A DNA stretch of 64,000 nt from Mesorhizobium sp. B2-4-3 (GTDB lineage: Bacteria; Pseudomonadota; Alphaproteobacteria; Rhizobiales; Rhizobiaceae), in contig NZ_VFVL01000028.1 in the NCBI RefSeq assembly GCF_006442815.1, positions 17,781 through 81,780 on the forward strand, given 5' to 3'. Below, one piece after another: positions 52,680-62,600 of the stretch; within the stretch, counting starts at the first letter, position 1, and each line of letters starts with the position of its first letter. The notes beneath the pieces are model-generated. The model was not told the origin of the DNA. It worked only from the letters and a program-made list of their open reading frames with translations, and made no database searches. The translations under genes were made by a program, and so were the position numbers.

Positions 52680-53573
52680 TCAGTCCGTGACCTGATTGCC
52701 ATAGAGCGAGACGGCAAGATCGTGGATGGCTTCCGCCGTGCGCGGGCCGAAGCCGAGCAGATAGCCGCCCCCCATGCTGATCATCTTGCGGCTCGTGCCC
52801 GCCGGCGTCGAAGCGACGGCAGGGTTGGCGAACAGCTCCTCTTCCGAGATCTGCGGTCCGCCGCCCTTCATCGTCAGGATGACATCCGGCCTGGCGCTGA
52901 CGATCGCCTCGTCGGTCATCCCTTTGTAGCCGGAAAAGCCCTCGACCGCGTTGACGGCGCCGGCCAGCCTGATGATGCCGTCGGCCGCCGTGTCGCTGCC
53001 CGCGGCAAGGATCTTGCCGCCCTGCGTCGACAGCACGAACAGCACGCGCTTGCGCTCATTGATCGAGGCCGTCTGCTTTTCAGCCGCCGTCAGCTTCGCA
53101 TCCGTCTCCGCGGCGAGCTTTTCTGCCTTCGCCTCGACCCCCAGCGCCTTGCCGACGATGCGGATCTTTTCGAGGATGCCCTCATGATTGTAGTGGTCCG
53201 GCACCTCGATGAAGGGCACGCTCGACTTCTTCAGCACGTCGACTGCTTCTTTCGGACCGCTGCCGTGCAGCGCCAGGATTCCGGTCGGATTGACCGACAG
53301 GACGCCCTCGGGCGAGAGCGCGCGCATGTAACCGACATCCGGCAGCTTCGCCGCCGCCTCGGGATAGTTGCTGGTCGAATCGCGGGCCACGAGACGGCCT
53401 TCCTCGCCGAACGCGTAGACGATCTCGGTGATCGAGCCGCCTATGGAGGCGATCCGCGAGGTGTCCGAAAAGACGGTCGTGCCTTCTTCCGCCCTGGCTG
53501 GCTGCATGGCGACGGCAAGCAGGACACCGAGCGTCGGCGCAAGCGCCGCGCGGAAACTGAGAACAAAGCGCAT
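52680..53573 (-). CDS. hmuT: Periplasmic heme-binding protein HmuT
   Basis: 297-residue solute-binding protein: signal peptide ending AMQPARAEE, then the cluster-A9 type fold with RIASIGGSITEIVYAFGEEGRLVARDSTSNYP, a long backbone helix around residues 140-170 and GGYLLGFGPRTAEAIHDLA at the end. The Tyr and Arg in the first block are at positions used for heme binding in homologues. Delivers heme to HmuUV. Confidence 0.92.
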   Translation of the reverse strand: MRFVLSFRAALAPTLGVLLAVAMQPARAEEGTTVFSDTSRIASIGGSITEIVYAFGEEGRLVARDSTSNYPEAAAKLPDVGYMRALSPEGVLSVNPTGILALHGSGPKEAVDVLKKSSVPFIEVPDHYNHEGILEKIRIVGKALGVEAKAEKLAAETDAKLTAAEKQTASINERKRVLFVLSTQGGKILAAGSDTAADGIIRLAGAVNAVEGFSGYKGMTDEAIVSARPDVILTMKGGGPQISEEELFANPAVASTPAGTSRKMISMGGGYLLGFGPRTAEAIHDLAVSLYGNQVTD

Positions 53574-53584
53574 TGGGTGCTACC

Positions 53585-54646
53585 TCATGCAGCGGTCGGA
53601 TTGGGAATGCGGGGCAGGTTCTCGGCGAGAAAACGCCAGTCTTCCCGCTCGCCTTCGCCTTCATGACGCTTGCCGAAGAACTGGATGATCATGTCGCCAT
53701 TGGCGTCATAGGCCTCCAGCGAGGTGACATGGCCGTCCTTGGTAGGCTTCCGCACCGCCCATACTTCGTGGATGTGGTCGGTCCTCAGATGCAGATGGAA
53801 GGTCTCGTCGAGCACGTTGATCCACGGGCCCATCGGCGTGACCGACTTGATCGGGCCGGAATGGATCTGGATGCAGCCGCGGTTGCCCACGAAGCACATG
53901 ATCGGCATCTCGCCTGCCGCCGCGTGATGGAACATGGCGCTCACCGCGTCGCTGTCGAGCAGCCAGGCATAGTCCTGGCCCACCATGCGCACCGCCTCGC
54001 GGCGGCTGAGCTTCAGCGTCTTCAGCATGCCGAAGAACTGATGCACGTCGGTGAGCCGGCTCCAGCGGTCGCGCAGGTCGTCGATCGAGGCAACCGAGCC
54101 CTGCCCCTCACCCTCTCCTTCCGCCGCGCTTGAGAGGATCGCGACGGTCGGTTCCTGATCCGACGATTCGAGACTCGCCACCAGTTTCTGGTAGGCATAG
54201 AGATTGGATGCGGGCCTAAGATGTACCTTGTGCACCGCCTCGCCCGCTGCGTCGAAGAACTGCAGGCTGCGGCGGATCTCGCCGTCGTCGCGTTTCTCCA
54301 CGGCAAAGCCATGCGCCCAGACCTTCGGGAAGATGCGCAGGTCGATGTTCTCGCCAAGCACCATGGCGTTGTGGTTGCCGGTGACGACCTTGTCGTAGAC
54401 GCCGATCTTTTCATGCACGGCGCTTTCGTTTCGGGTCAGCGCCATCACCTCGCCGACCGCCTCGAGGCCGGTCAAAAGATCGTTGACGCGCGGCTCGACG
54501 CGGACGGTGCCGACGCCGCAATGCGCCGCGACCAGCTCCGCTTCCGAAATACCCAATTGCGCCGAGAGATCGCGCTCCCGCATTTTCGGATTTTCTTCTC
54601 GCGCCCGCCGGATTTCCGCCGGCGACGGCTTAACGCGCTGGTCCAT
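53585..54646 (-). CDS. hmuS: Hemin-degrading/hemin transport factor HmuS
   Basis: 353-residue cytoplasmic heme protein of the HmuS/HemS/ChuS family, a tandem repeat of two similar halves (repeat 1 ending near IRRSLQFFDAAGEAVHKVHL, repeat 2 with GNRGCIQIHSGPIK and DETFHLHLRTDHIHEVWAVRKPT). Binds or breaks down heme after import. ATG at 54646 has AGGTGG upstream; an in-frame GTG at 54655 is an alternative. Follows hmuP. Confidence 0.9.
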   Translation of the reverse strand: MDQRVKPSPAEIRRAREENPKMRERDLSAQLGISEAELVAAHCGVGTVRVEPRVNDLLTGLEAVGEVMALTRNESAVHEKIGVYDKVVTGNHNAMVLGENIDLRIFPKVWAHGFAVEKRDDGEIRRSLQFFDAAGEAVHKVHLRPASNLYAYQKLVASLESSDQEPTVAILSSAAEGEGEGQGSVASIDDLRDRWSRLTDVHQFFGMLKTLKLSRREAVRMVGQDYAWLLDSDAVSAMFHHAAAGEMPIMCFVGNRGCIQIHSGPIKSVTPMGPWINVLDETFHLHLRTDHIHEVWAVRKPTKDGHVTSLEAYDANGDMIIQFFGKRHEGEGEREDWRFLAENLPRIPNPTAA

Positions 54647-54699
54647 TTCGTCCACCTGTATTGCCTGATGTCTGCTCGTCTACCGCCCGCCGATTACGA

Positions 54700-54906
54700 T
54701 CACTTGTTGAGGATCAGCTTGCCCTGGCGGGTGATCTTCAGGCGGTAAAGCGCCCCGTGATGCTCGATGCCGATCTCGTGCTCGCCCTGGAAAAGCGTGT
54801 TGCTGGAGAGCGTCCTCACCGCCAACGGCATCCTTTCGTAACGCATCTGCGTGTCCTCCGGGCGGCGGACGCGATAGCGGAAATCGTTGGGATTGTGCGT
54901 GTTCAT
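54700..54906 (-). CDS. hmuP: Hemin uptake protein HmuP/HemP
   Basis: 68-residue HemP-family protein; the C-terminal YRLKITRQGKLILNK is the family signature. In Bradyrhizobium HmuP is known to be an activator of heme-uptake genes. Start MNTHNPNDF at 54906 has AAAGGA upstream; the longer frame to 54951 is not needed. First gene of the leftward operon under the IRO box at 54971. Confidence 0.9.
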   Translation of the reverse strand: MNTHNPNDFRYRVRRPEDTQMRYERMPLAVRTLSSNTLFQGEHEIGIEHHGALYRLKITRQGKLILNK

Positions 54907-54970
54907 CGGGTCGGTCCTTTCCTCTGACGGCCACCTTGGCCGCAGCCTCATAAAATGCCGATTAAATTCT

Positions 54971-54985
54971 TGACTCGAATAGTCA
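54971..54985. promoter_or_regulatory. IRO-type box (TGA-N9-TCA) between hmuP and the heme receptor gene
   Basis: TGA-CTCGAATAG-TCA lies in the AT-rich divergent gap, 65 bases upstream of hmuP and 120 bases upstream of the receptor gene. One RirA site here could repress both directions under iron sufficiency. TTGACT at 54970 may also serve as a -35 element for the receptor. Confidence 0.65.
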
Positions 54986-55104
54986 TGTTTACTAGTCAGT
55001 GCATTACCGGACTAAATGAGTCAACATTTAAGACGCCGGATGTGATCAAAAATGCGAGCGAGCCACTGGCCAGCCAGCTGTGAGCCTGAATCTGGAGTTG
55101 GGGC

Positions 55105-57324
55105 ATGGGGTTGGTGACTTGGGGACGGACGGGCCTGGCGGGCGACAGCGCGGGCCCGGGCTTCCGATCGTTGGCGCGGGCGGTGGCGATATTGATGGCC
55201 GGTTCTGCGGCGATCGCGCTTGGCGCGCCCGCCGCCAAAGCGCAGCAGGCTGGGCAGCCCGCGGCCGACCAGCAGCAGGCCGATCAGAAAAAGAAGCCTG
55301 ACGACAAGGCCGCGGCCGAAGGAACCCTGCTCGACAAGATCCTCGTCATCAGCCGCACCGGCGAAACCGCGATCCAGTCGCTGGCCTCGGCCAGCCATGT
55401 CGACCAGGAGCAGCTCGACCGCCGCATGGCGACCACGCCCAACGAAATGCTGCTCGGCGTGCCCGGCGTCGCCGTGCAGGCCGACGCACGCCGCGTCAGT
55501 TCCAGCATCAACATCCGCGGCTTGCAGGATTTCGGCCGCGTCGCGGTGATCGTCGACGGCGCCCGGCAGGACTTCCAGCGCTCGGACCACGGCACGCAGT
55601 CGACCTTCTATGTCGATCCCGAGCTCATCAAGTCGGTCGACGTCATCCGCGGCCCGGTCGCCAACACCTACGGTTCCGGCGCCATCGGCGGCGTCGTCTT
55701 CTTCGACACCAAGGACGCGGCCGATTTCCTCAAGCCCGAAGAGACCTGGGCCGGATCATTGACCGGGCGCTATGAAAGCAACGGCAAGGGCTGGACCACC
55801 AGTGCCACCGGCGCCTACCGGATGAACGAGAACTGGGACGTTCTGGGCAACATCGTCTATCGGGACTATGGCAACTACAAGAACGGCGGCGGCGACACCG
55901 TTGCGGGCACCGGTTTCGACGTGTTGAGCGGCCTGCTCAAGACCACCATACGCCCGACCGAGAACAGCGAATTGAAGCTCGGCTGGGTCGGCTCGAGCGA
56001 CGGATGGACGGAAACCAGCGGCGGCGTGCCGGCCAATGACGTCGATCTGAAGTCGAACACCTTCACGGCCCGCTACAACATCACCGACGATGCCAAGAGC
56101 TGGCTCGACCTCCACATCAACGCTTCATACAACAAGACAGTTCTCGACCTGACGACGCTCACCGCGCAGAACCGCTTCGACCCGACCACCGGCCTGCCCG
56201 TGGTGCTGCCGGCCGGCTCGCTGTCCACTTTCGACGTCGGCACGACCGGCATCGACATTTGGAACACGTCGCGCTTCGAGACGGCGAACGTCGCCCATGA
56301 ATTGACCTATGGCGGCGACTGGGTCGGCGACGATGTCGAGACCGGGGGCACGGCCGGCGGCGACAGCTTCTACACGCCGTCGGGCAAGCGCAACGTCTCC
56401 GGCGCCTATATCCAGGACAAGCTGACCTGGGAGTGGCTCGAGGTCATTGGCGGCCTGCGCTACGACAATTACAGCCTGAAGGACGACACGAATGAGACCT
56501 CCGGCGACCGGGTATCGCCGCGCATCACCATCGGCGTCTCGCCCTTCGAAAGCGCCGGCCTGGCCGGCCTGCAGTTCTACGGCACCTATGCGGAAGGCTA
56601 TCGTTCGCCCTCGCTGACCGAGACGTTGATCAGCGGCAACCATCCGGCCGGCGTCAGCTTCCCGTTCCTGCCCAACCCGAACCTGAAGCCCGAGACCGGC
56701 AAGACGATCGAGTTCGGCGTCAACTACAAGCAGAACGACATCATCGAGGGCGGCGACGCGCTGCGGCTCAAGGCTGCCTACTTCAACAACAATGTCGACG
56801 ACTACATCGACGGCGTGACGCTCTCGCCCTTCGATCCGACCAGCGGCTGCCCGTTCGGTCCCGGCATTCCGATCTGCTTCCAGTACCAGAACTTCGCCAA
56901 GGCCAAGATCAACGGCTTCGAGCTGGAAAGCGTCTACGACGCAGGCTGGGGTTATGCGGGCCTCTCGGCTTCCATCATCAATGGCCACACCATCTCCTAT
57001 GAAGGCGAGCGCGCGGACCTCGCCACCGTCCCCTCCTCGCAGGTGACGGCCCAGCTCGGCCTGCGCTTCCTCGAGGACAAGCTGACCGTCGGCGGCGAAG
57101 TGCAGTACAATGGCAAGCCCAAGGGCAATCCGGTGGCCAAGGACTTCACACTGGTCAACGCCTTCGCCAGCTACCAGGCGACGGACAATCTCAAGCTCGA
57201 CTTCCGCGCCGACAATCTGTTCGACGTCAAATACACCAACCCGCTCAACGGAAGCACGACCGCCGTCCTCTACGAACCCGGCGTCACGCTGAAGCTGGCG
57301 GCAACCATGCGCTTTGGAGGTTGA
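55105..57324 (+). CDS. hmuR: TonB-dependent heme/hemoglobin receptor (HmuR/BhuR type)
   Basis: 739-residue outer-membrane receptor: signal peptide ending GAPAAKAQ, a TonB-box region near GTLLDKILVISRTGE, plug domain with SSSINIRGLQDFGRVAVIVDGARQ and GSGAIGGVVFF, and the 22-strand barrel. Heme-receptor boxes are YAEGYRSPSLTE (FRAP-like) and NPNLKPE, with a His (SGNHPAG) between them as in other heme receptors. GGAG precedes the ATG. Divergent from hmuP and followed by a small exported protein and TonB. Confidence 0.92.
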   Translation: MGLVTWGRTGLAGDSAGPGFRSLARAVAILMAGSAAIALGAPAAKAQQAGQPAADQQQADQKKKPDDKAAAEGTLLDKILVISRTGETAIQSLASASHVDQEQLDRRMATTPNEMLLGVPGVAVQADARRVSSSINIRGLQDFGRVAVIVDGARQDFQRSDHGTQSTFYVDPELIKSVDVIRGPVANTYGSGAIGGVVFFDTKDAADFLKPEETWAGSLTGRYESNGKGWTTSATGAYRMNENWDVLGNIVYRDYGNYKNGGGDTVAGTGFDVLSGLLKTTIRPTENSELKLGWVGSSDGWTETSGGVPANDVDLKSNTFTARYNITDDAKSWLDLHINASYNKTVLDLTTLTAQNRFDPTTGLPVVLPAGSLSTFDVGTTGIDIWNTSRFETANVAHELTYGGDWVGDDVETGGTAGGDSFYTPSGKRNVSGAYIQDKLTWEWLEVIGGLRYDNYSLKDDTNETSGDRVSPRITIGVSPFESAGLAGLQFYGTYAEGYRSPSLTETLISGNHPAGVSFPFLPNPNLKPETGKTIEFGVNYKQNDIIEGGDALRLKAAYFNNNVDDYIDGVTLSPFDPTSGCPFGPGIPICFQYQNFAKAKINGFELESVYDAGWGYAGLSASIINGHTISYEGERADLATVPSSQVTAQLGLRFLEDKLTVGGEVQYNGKPKGNPVAKDFTLVNAFASYQATDNLKLDFRADNLFDVKYTNPLNGSTTAVLYEPGVTLKLAATMRFGG

Positions 57325-57331
57325 GGAAGAC

Positions 57332-57766
57332 ATGAAACGCTTGACGGCATCCCTTTGTCTGCTGACCTCGACGTTTGCGATGTCGCTTGCGATGGTGCCG
57401 GCGTGGGCCCAGTCCGCGCCGGCTCCGGCCCTGAACCTGGAGCTCAATGCGGCACAGCCTTCGGACAAGGGCTGCCGGCTGACTTTCGTCGTCAACAATG
57501 CGCTCGGCGCCGACCTGTCCAAGGCGGCTTTCGAGATCGCGCTGTTCAACGAGGCCGGCGTCGTCGACCGCCTCACCGTGCTCGATTTCAAGGACCTGCC
57601 GGCCGGCAAGACCAAGGTCACGCGCTTCGACCTTGCCGGCGCCGACTGCGGCAAGCTCAGCCGCGTGCTGATCAACAGCGCGACCGAATGCACCGGCGTC
57701 GAGCCGGCGGCCTGCATGCGCGGCCTGAAGACCTCGACCAAGACCGCCATCGCTTTCGGCGTATAG
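57332..57766 (+). CDS. Conserved exported protein of the heme-uptake locus
   Basis: 144 residues: signal peptide MKRLTASLCLLTSTFAMSLAMVPAWA, then a compact beta-rich domain (GCRLTFVVNNALGADLSKAAFEIALFNEAGVVDRLTVLDFKDLPAG split by turns) with four Cys (GCR, ADCG, ATECTG, AACMRG) likely forming disulfides. It lies 7 bases after the receptor gene with GAGGAAGAC upstream of its ATG, so it is co-expressed with it. Function not known to me; a periplasmic role in heme passage is inference. Confidence 0.75.
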   Translation: MKRLTASLCLLTSTFAMSLAMVPAWAQSAPAPALNLELNAAQPSDKGCRLTFVVNNALGADLSKAAFEIALFNEAGVVDRLTVLDFKDLPAGKTKVTRFDLAGADCGKLSRVLINSATECTGVEPAACMRGLKTSTKTAIAFGV

Positions 57767-57853
57767 GGGTGGGACTGCATCCGGCCTTCCCGTTTGACGC
57801 AATGGCGTGGCCTGCATCCGGTCCGCCGCCATGGCCGGCAACCGATCTTGATT

Positions 57854-57869
57854 TGACAATTCCTTGTCA
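57854..57869 (+). promoter_or_regulatory. Perfect dyad TGACAA-N4-TTGTCA upstream of tonB
   Basis: TGACAA-TTCC-TTGTCA lies 26 bases before the tonB start and overlaps a TTGACA-like -35 element. It resembles an IRO box but with 10 instead of 9 bases between TGA and TCA. Probable iron-linked or separate operator. Confidence 0.5.
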
Positions 57870-57894
57870 CGTGCGGCAGGTCTCGGCGCGAGAC

Positions 57895-58851
57895 ATGCAG
57901 GATATCGATCACCCTTCCGATGCAGGCAGTGAACTGGCGATCAAGCCGGCCGAGCCACTCATGCGGACGCGGCAATCCGCGGGAGACCGCGGATGGACGG
58001 TGGCGATCATCGCCTCCGGCCTGCTCCATGGCGCCGCCGCGGCGGCGTTTCTGATCGCACCCGCGGGGACATTCGATCCTGCGGACGCGATCAGGGCCGA
58101 GGGCGCCGACCAGTCCGGCGCCAACGTCATCGGCAGCGCCTTGGATGACCAGGCGTCCGGCGCGGTGGATGTTACCCTGGTGCCGGATCCGCAACCGGCA
58201 AAACGCCATGCTGTCCAGCCCGCTCCGCCGGCCGGGGCGCCGCAGCCGGCAAGTGAACAGGTGACGCCTCAGCCTCCGCCGGAAGCCGTCAAGGAGCCGG
58301 CCCCGGATATCCTGGCGGCCGCCACGCCGCGCCAGGATGATCGGAGCGTCCCCACGGACAGCAAGCCGACGCCCGCGATCGAGCCGCAAAGCACACAAGC
58401 GGCCCCTGCCGAGCCTGAGCAATCGCCGGTCCCGAGCACGACATCGAGCGCGCCAGCCGGATCGGCGGGGCCAAGTGAAACCGTTGAACCGAGCGGCACG
58501 GCGGATGGCGATACACGCGATGCGCCAGTCATCGCCAGCAAGGGCAAGAAACAGGCCGCCGGGAATGCGCTCGAATCCCGCTACAGCGGTGAAATCCAGA
58601 AGAAGCTTGCCCGCGCCAACCGTCGCGTTTCGAAATCGATCCAGGCCAAGGCTCGCAACAATGCCAGGGTGGTTTTCGTCGTCGCGGCCGACGGCAGCGT
58701 CAGCGACCTGCAGCTCGCCGAGAGTTCAGGGTCCGCCGAGCTCGATCAGTTCGCTTTGACGCTGGTGCGCAAGCAGGCACCGTTCCCTCCCATTCCACCC
58801 GAGACAGGAAAATCAAGTTGGGTATTCAAGGCGCGGATCGGCCCTTTTTAA
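57895..58851 (+). CDS. tonB: TonB family energy-transducing protein
   Basis: 318 residues: short cytoplasmic N-terminus, one anchor helix (GWTVAIIASGLLHGAAAAAFLIA, with the Ser/His typical of TonB), a long Pro/Ala/Glu-rich periplasmic linker (about residues 90-230), then the C-terminal domain RYSGEIQKKLARANRRVSKS ... ARVVFVVAADGSVSDLQLAESSG. It energises the heme receptor with ExbBD, which are not in the window. ATG at 57895 is chosen; an in-frame Met at 57802 would lie before the dyad promoter. Confidence 0.9.
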   Translation: MQDIDHPSDAGSELAIKPAEPLMRTRQSAGDRGWTVAIIASGLLHGAAAAAFLIAPAGTFDPADAIRAEGADQSGANVIGSALDDQASGAVDVTLVPDPQPAKRHAVQPAPPAGAPQPASEQVTPQPPPEAVKEPAPDILAAATPRQDDRSVPTDSKPTPAIEPQSTQAAPAEPEQSPVPSTTSSAPAGSAGPSETVEPSGTADGDTRDAPVIASKGKKQAAGNALESRYSGEIQKKLARANRRVSKSIQAKARNNARVVFVVAADGSVSDLQLAESSGSAELDQFALTLVRKQAPFPPIPPETGKSSWVFKARIGPF

Positions 58852-58895
58852 AACCTTCGCCATCCTAAGAATTCGTCCATTTCGAAAGGAAGCCA

Positions 58896-59210
58896 ATGTA
58901 CATCGCCATGAACCGCTTCAAGGTCCAGAACGGCTCGGAAGGAGCCTTCGAGGACGTCTGGAAGAACCGCGATTCCAGCCTTTCCGAAATGCAGGGTTTC
59001 AGGGAGTTCCACCTGCTCCGCGGCCCGGTCAACGAGACCGAGGGCTATACGCTGTTTGCCTCACACACCGTCTGGGCAAGCCAGGAGGATTTCGTCGCCT
59101 GGACGAAGTCGGAGAATTTCCGCGCCGCCCACCGCAATGCCGGCGGCTCGAAGGTGCACTATCTCGGCCATCCGCAGTTCGAGGGCTTTTCGGTCGTCGA
59201 AGGCGCATAA
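58896..59210 (+). CDS. hmuQ: Heme-degrading monooxygenase, IsdG/HmuQ-like
   Basis: 104-residue ferredoxin-like ABM-domain protein. N6, W69 and H79 (the latter two in FVAWTKSENFRAAHRN) match the Asn-Trp-His set of IsdG-type heme oxygenases, and HmuQ/HmuD/BhuQ proteins of rhizobia and Brucella have this form. It opens heme to release iron in the cytoplasm. AAGGAAG precedes the ATG. It closes the rightward heme locus 44 bases after tonB. Confidence 0.85.
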   Translation: MYIAMNRFKVQNGSEGAFEDVWKNRDSSLSEMQGFREFHLLRGPVNETEGYTLFASHTVWASQEDFVAWTKSENFRAAHRNAGGSKVHYLGHPQFEGFSVVEGA

Positions 59211-59247
59211 GACAGGCCTGCGACCAACGAGATTGTTTCGCGCCAGC

Positions 59248-59518
59248 TAGTTCCTCGACACAGGGATTCTCAAAGTTGTCGGCGGGTCAGTGAAATTAGC
59301 GCAAACGCTGGGGATTGGCTGAAGCCTCCTCAACCTCATCATCCACGGGCGAAGCAGCCGCGAAGCGGCGTCGCGGAGACCCGAGGATCCATTCCGTGAC
59401 CTTTATCGAAGGGTGCAGCGGAGCAGAATTCTGCACCGCTGCACCGCTCATATGTAACGGAATGGATCCTCGGGTCTACGCGTCGCTTCGCTCCTTGCTC
59501 CGCTCGTGGATGACGATC
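59248..59518. repeat. Large composite palindromic repeat, family D (copy 3)
   Basis: TAGTTCCTCGACACAGGG module, then arms ATCATCCACGGGCGAAGC ... CCGAGGATCCATTCCGTGAC and TAACGGAATGGATCCTCGGG ... CTCCGCTCGTGGATGACGA. Fills most of the 392-base gap between hmuQ and putA; the remainder shows no gene. Confidence 0.85.
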
Positions 59519-59602
59519 GCGATGAGCGTTCCGGCCAATCGCCAAGGCATGTAACTGCTTACGCAGAGATAGCCGACTGGCCAAAATCGCCATGCTTGGG
59601 AA

Positions 59603-62600
59603 CTATGCTGCCGCCAGCAGGCTGGCGTTGCCTCCCGCCGCCGTGGTGTCGACGCAGACCGCGCGCTCATGCGCATAAGCGGCCGGGTTGAGCACCTCGC
59701 TGACCAGGGGCACGATCGGCCCGGTGCGCTCGGCAATCACCTTGCGCACGACCCGCGCCGCCTCCGGCGTGCCGGAGAAGGCGACGACATCGACGCGCAG
59801 CGAACGCGCCTCGACCGGATCGGGCCGGCCGTCGATGGCCGCCAGCGGCAGGCCCTTGCCGGTCAGCACCGACAGCGCCGCCGGCGCGCCCGGCGCCACC
59901 GCCAGCACAGCGTTGCCGGCCGCGAGCGCCTGGATCGTCTGGGAAAGCAGCGTCTCGGCATCCGGGCCGAGGCACAGCACCCGGCCGCGCGGGGCCAGCG
60001 ACAGCGTGTTGGCCTCGCCGGTCGGTCCGGGCAGGTCCACCTGGCCGAAATCGAGGCTTGCCGCGGCGGCGATTGCCGCCGCGCCCTTGCCACGCAGATG
60101 CTTCCTCAGGATCGCCACGCGGTCCGGCCGCGTCGACCAGCCGCCGAGCGTCGGATCCGGCAGATTGTCGGCAAGCTCTGTCGCCGTCACCTTGTGACCC
60201 TCGCCAAGCTCGGTGCCAGCCTCCGGCCCCTTGCGGAAACGGCGCAGGTAATGCGGCCCGCCGGCCTTCGGGCCGGTGCCCGAAAGCCCCTCGCCGCCGA
60301 AGGGCTGCGAGCCGACGACGGCGCCGATCTGGTTGCGGTTGACATAGATGTTGCCGGCATGGATGCCGTCGACGAAATGCTGCACGCGGCCCTCGATGCG
60401 GGTGTGCAGGCCGAAGGTCAGGCCGTAGCCCTTGCGGTTGATGGCGGCGATCACCGCGTCGATCTCGTCGGCATCGAAGGTCGCGACATGCAGCACCGGG
60501 CCGAACACCTCGCGCTCCATTTCCTCTATGCCTTTGACGCGGAAGACATGCGGCGCGACGAAACGGCCCGTTGCCGGCGCTTCCAATTTCGCGATCAGCC
60601 GGCCTTCCAGCCCTTTCTTCTTGCAATAGTCGCTGATCGAAGCTTGCGCCTCATCGTCGATGACCGGGCCGACATCGGTCGAGATGGCCCAGGGATTGCC
60701 GATAGTGAGCGCTTCCATCGCGCCTTTCAGCATCTCCAGCATCTTCTTCTCGACGTCCTTCTGGACGTAGAGCACGCGCAGCGCCGAGCAGCGCTGGCCG
60801 GCGCTCTGGAAGGCCGAGGCGAGAATGTCGCGCACCGCTTGCTCAGGCAGCGCGGTGGAATCGACGATCATCGCATTCAAGCCGCCGGTCTCGGCGATCA
60901 GCATGGCATCGGGCGCCGCGGTTTCGGCCAGCTGCTTTTCGATCAGCTTGGCAACCTCGGTCGAGCCGGTGAAGCAGACCCCGGCGATGCGCGGATCGGC
61001 GGTGAGCGGTGCGCCGACCGAGGCGCCATCGCCCGGCAAAAGTTGAATGACATCTTCCGGCACGCCGGCCTCGCGCAGCATTTCCACGGCGCGGAAAGCG
61101 ATCAGCGGCGTCTGCTCGGCCGGCTTGGCGACGACCGAATTGCCAGTGACAAGTGCTGCCGCGATCTGGCCGGTGAAGATCGCCAGCGGAAAATTCCACG
61201 GCGAGATACAGACGATCGCGCCGCACGCTTGCGTGCCCGCTTCGGCATTCACCGCCTCGGCCGCATAGTAGCGCAGGAAGTCGACCGCCTCGCGCAGCTC
61301 GGCCACCCCGTCGGCCAGCGACTTGCCGGCCTCGCGTGTGGCGAGAGCGAAGAACTCGGCGGCATTGGCTTCGTAGAGGTCGGCGGCGCGGTTGAGGATC
61401 GCGGCGCGCTCGGCAACCGGGCGCTTCGCCCAGGCGGGTTGCGCGTCGACGGCGATGCGCACGGCGGTCGCCACCTGTTTGGCCGCCGCCTCATGCACGG
61501 TGCCGACGACCTCGTCGGGCTTTGCCGGATTGACGATCTGGCGCGGCTTGCCGTAGCCGGCGGCACGCGTGACCGGCTTGGCGTGCCAGCGGTCCGTTCC
61601 GGCGAATTCCGCCCTCGCCTTGTCGATGGCCGCAAGCGTCACCGGATCGGTGATGTCGAAGCCCCTGGAATTGCGGCGTCCGGCACCAAAAATCGCGGCG
61701 GGACGAGCGATGGCCGGATTGGCGGCGAGACCCTGTTTCTCTACGGCCTCGAGCGGGTCGCGCGCGATCTCCTCCGGCTCGACTTCCTCGTCGGTCAACT
61801 GGTGGACGAAGGAGGAGTTGGCGCCGTTTTCCAGCAGACGCCGCACCAGATAGGCAAGCAGGTCGGAATGCGCGCCGACCGGCGCATAGATGCGGCAGCG
61901 CGTGCCTTCGGCCTGGCGCACCGTCTCGTGCAGCGCCTCGCCCATGCCGTGCAGGCGCTGGAACTCGAAGCTGTCGCGGTCCTTCGCCATCGACAGGATG
62001 GCGGCAACCGTGTGCGCGTTGTGCGTGGCGAACTGCGGGTAGATGCGGTCGGTCATCGACAGCAGCTTTTTCGCGCAGGCCAGATACGAAACGTCGGTGT
62101 TGGTCTTGCGGGTGAAGACTGGATAGCCGGACAGGCCGAGCGTCTGCGCCCGCTTGATCTCGGTGTCCCAGTAGGCGCCCTTCACCAGCCGCACCATGAT
62201 CCGGCGGTCATATTTTTTCGCCAGCGCGTAAAGCCAGTCGATGGCGAAGGCCGCGCGCGGGCCGTAGGCCTGGACGACGACGCCGAACCCGTCCCATCCG
62301 GCGAGCTCCGGCTCGGCCAGCACGCGTTCGATGACGTCGAGCGACAAATCGAGCCGGTCGGCCTCCTCGGCGTCGATGTTGAGGCCCATGCGCGAATGCC
62401 GCGCCGCTAACGCCAGCGACAGAAGCTGCTCGGCCATCACCGGCAGCATCTTTTCCTTCTGCGCCTCTTCGTAGCGCGGGTGCAGGGCCGAGAGCTTCAC
62501 CGATATGCCGTGATTGTAGCGGATGTCGGGCCCGTTGGAGCCGGAATCGAGCGAGGAGATGGCGTCGGCATAGGCGCGGTGGTAGCGCAGCGCATCGGCT

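Noticed and set aside
56125..58422. 765-residue open frame on the minus strand
   Set aside because: It is antisense to the heme receptor and tonB, has Arg/Gly-rich composition without domains, and follows from high GC third positions.
59669..62410. 913-residue open frame on the plus strand
   Set aside because: Antisense to putA, whose motifs are clear; the frame is Arg/His/Asp-rich with no recognisable fold.
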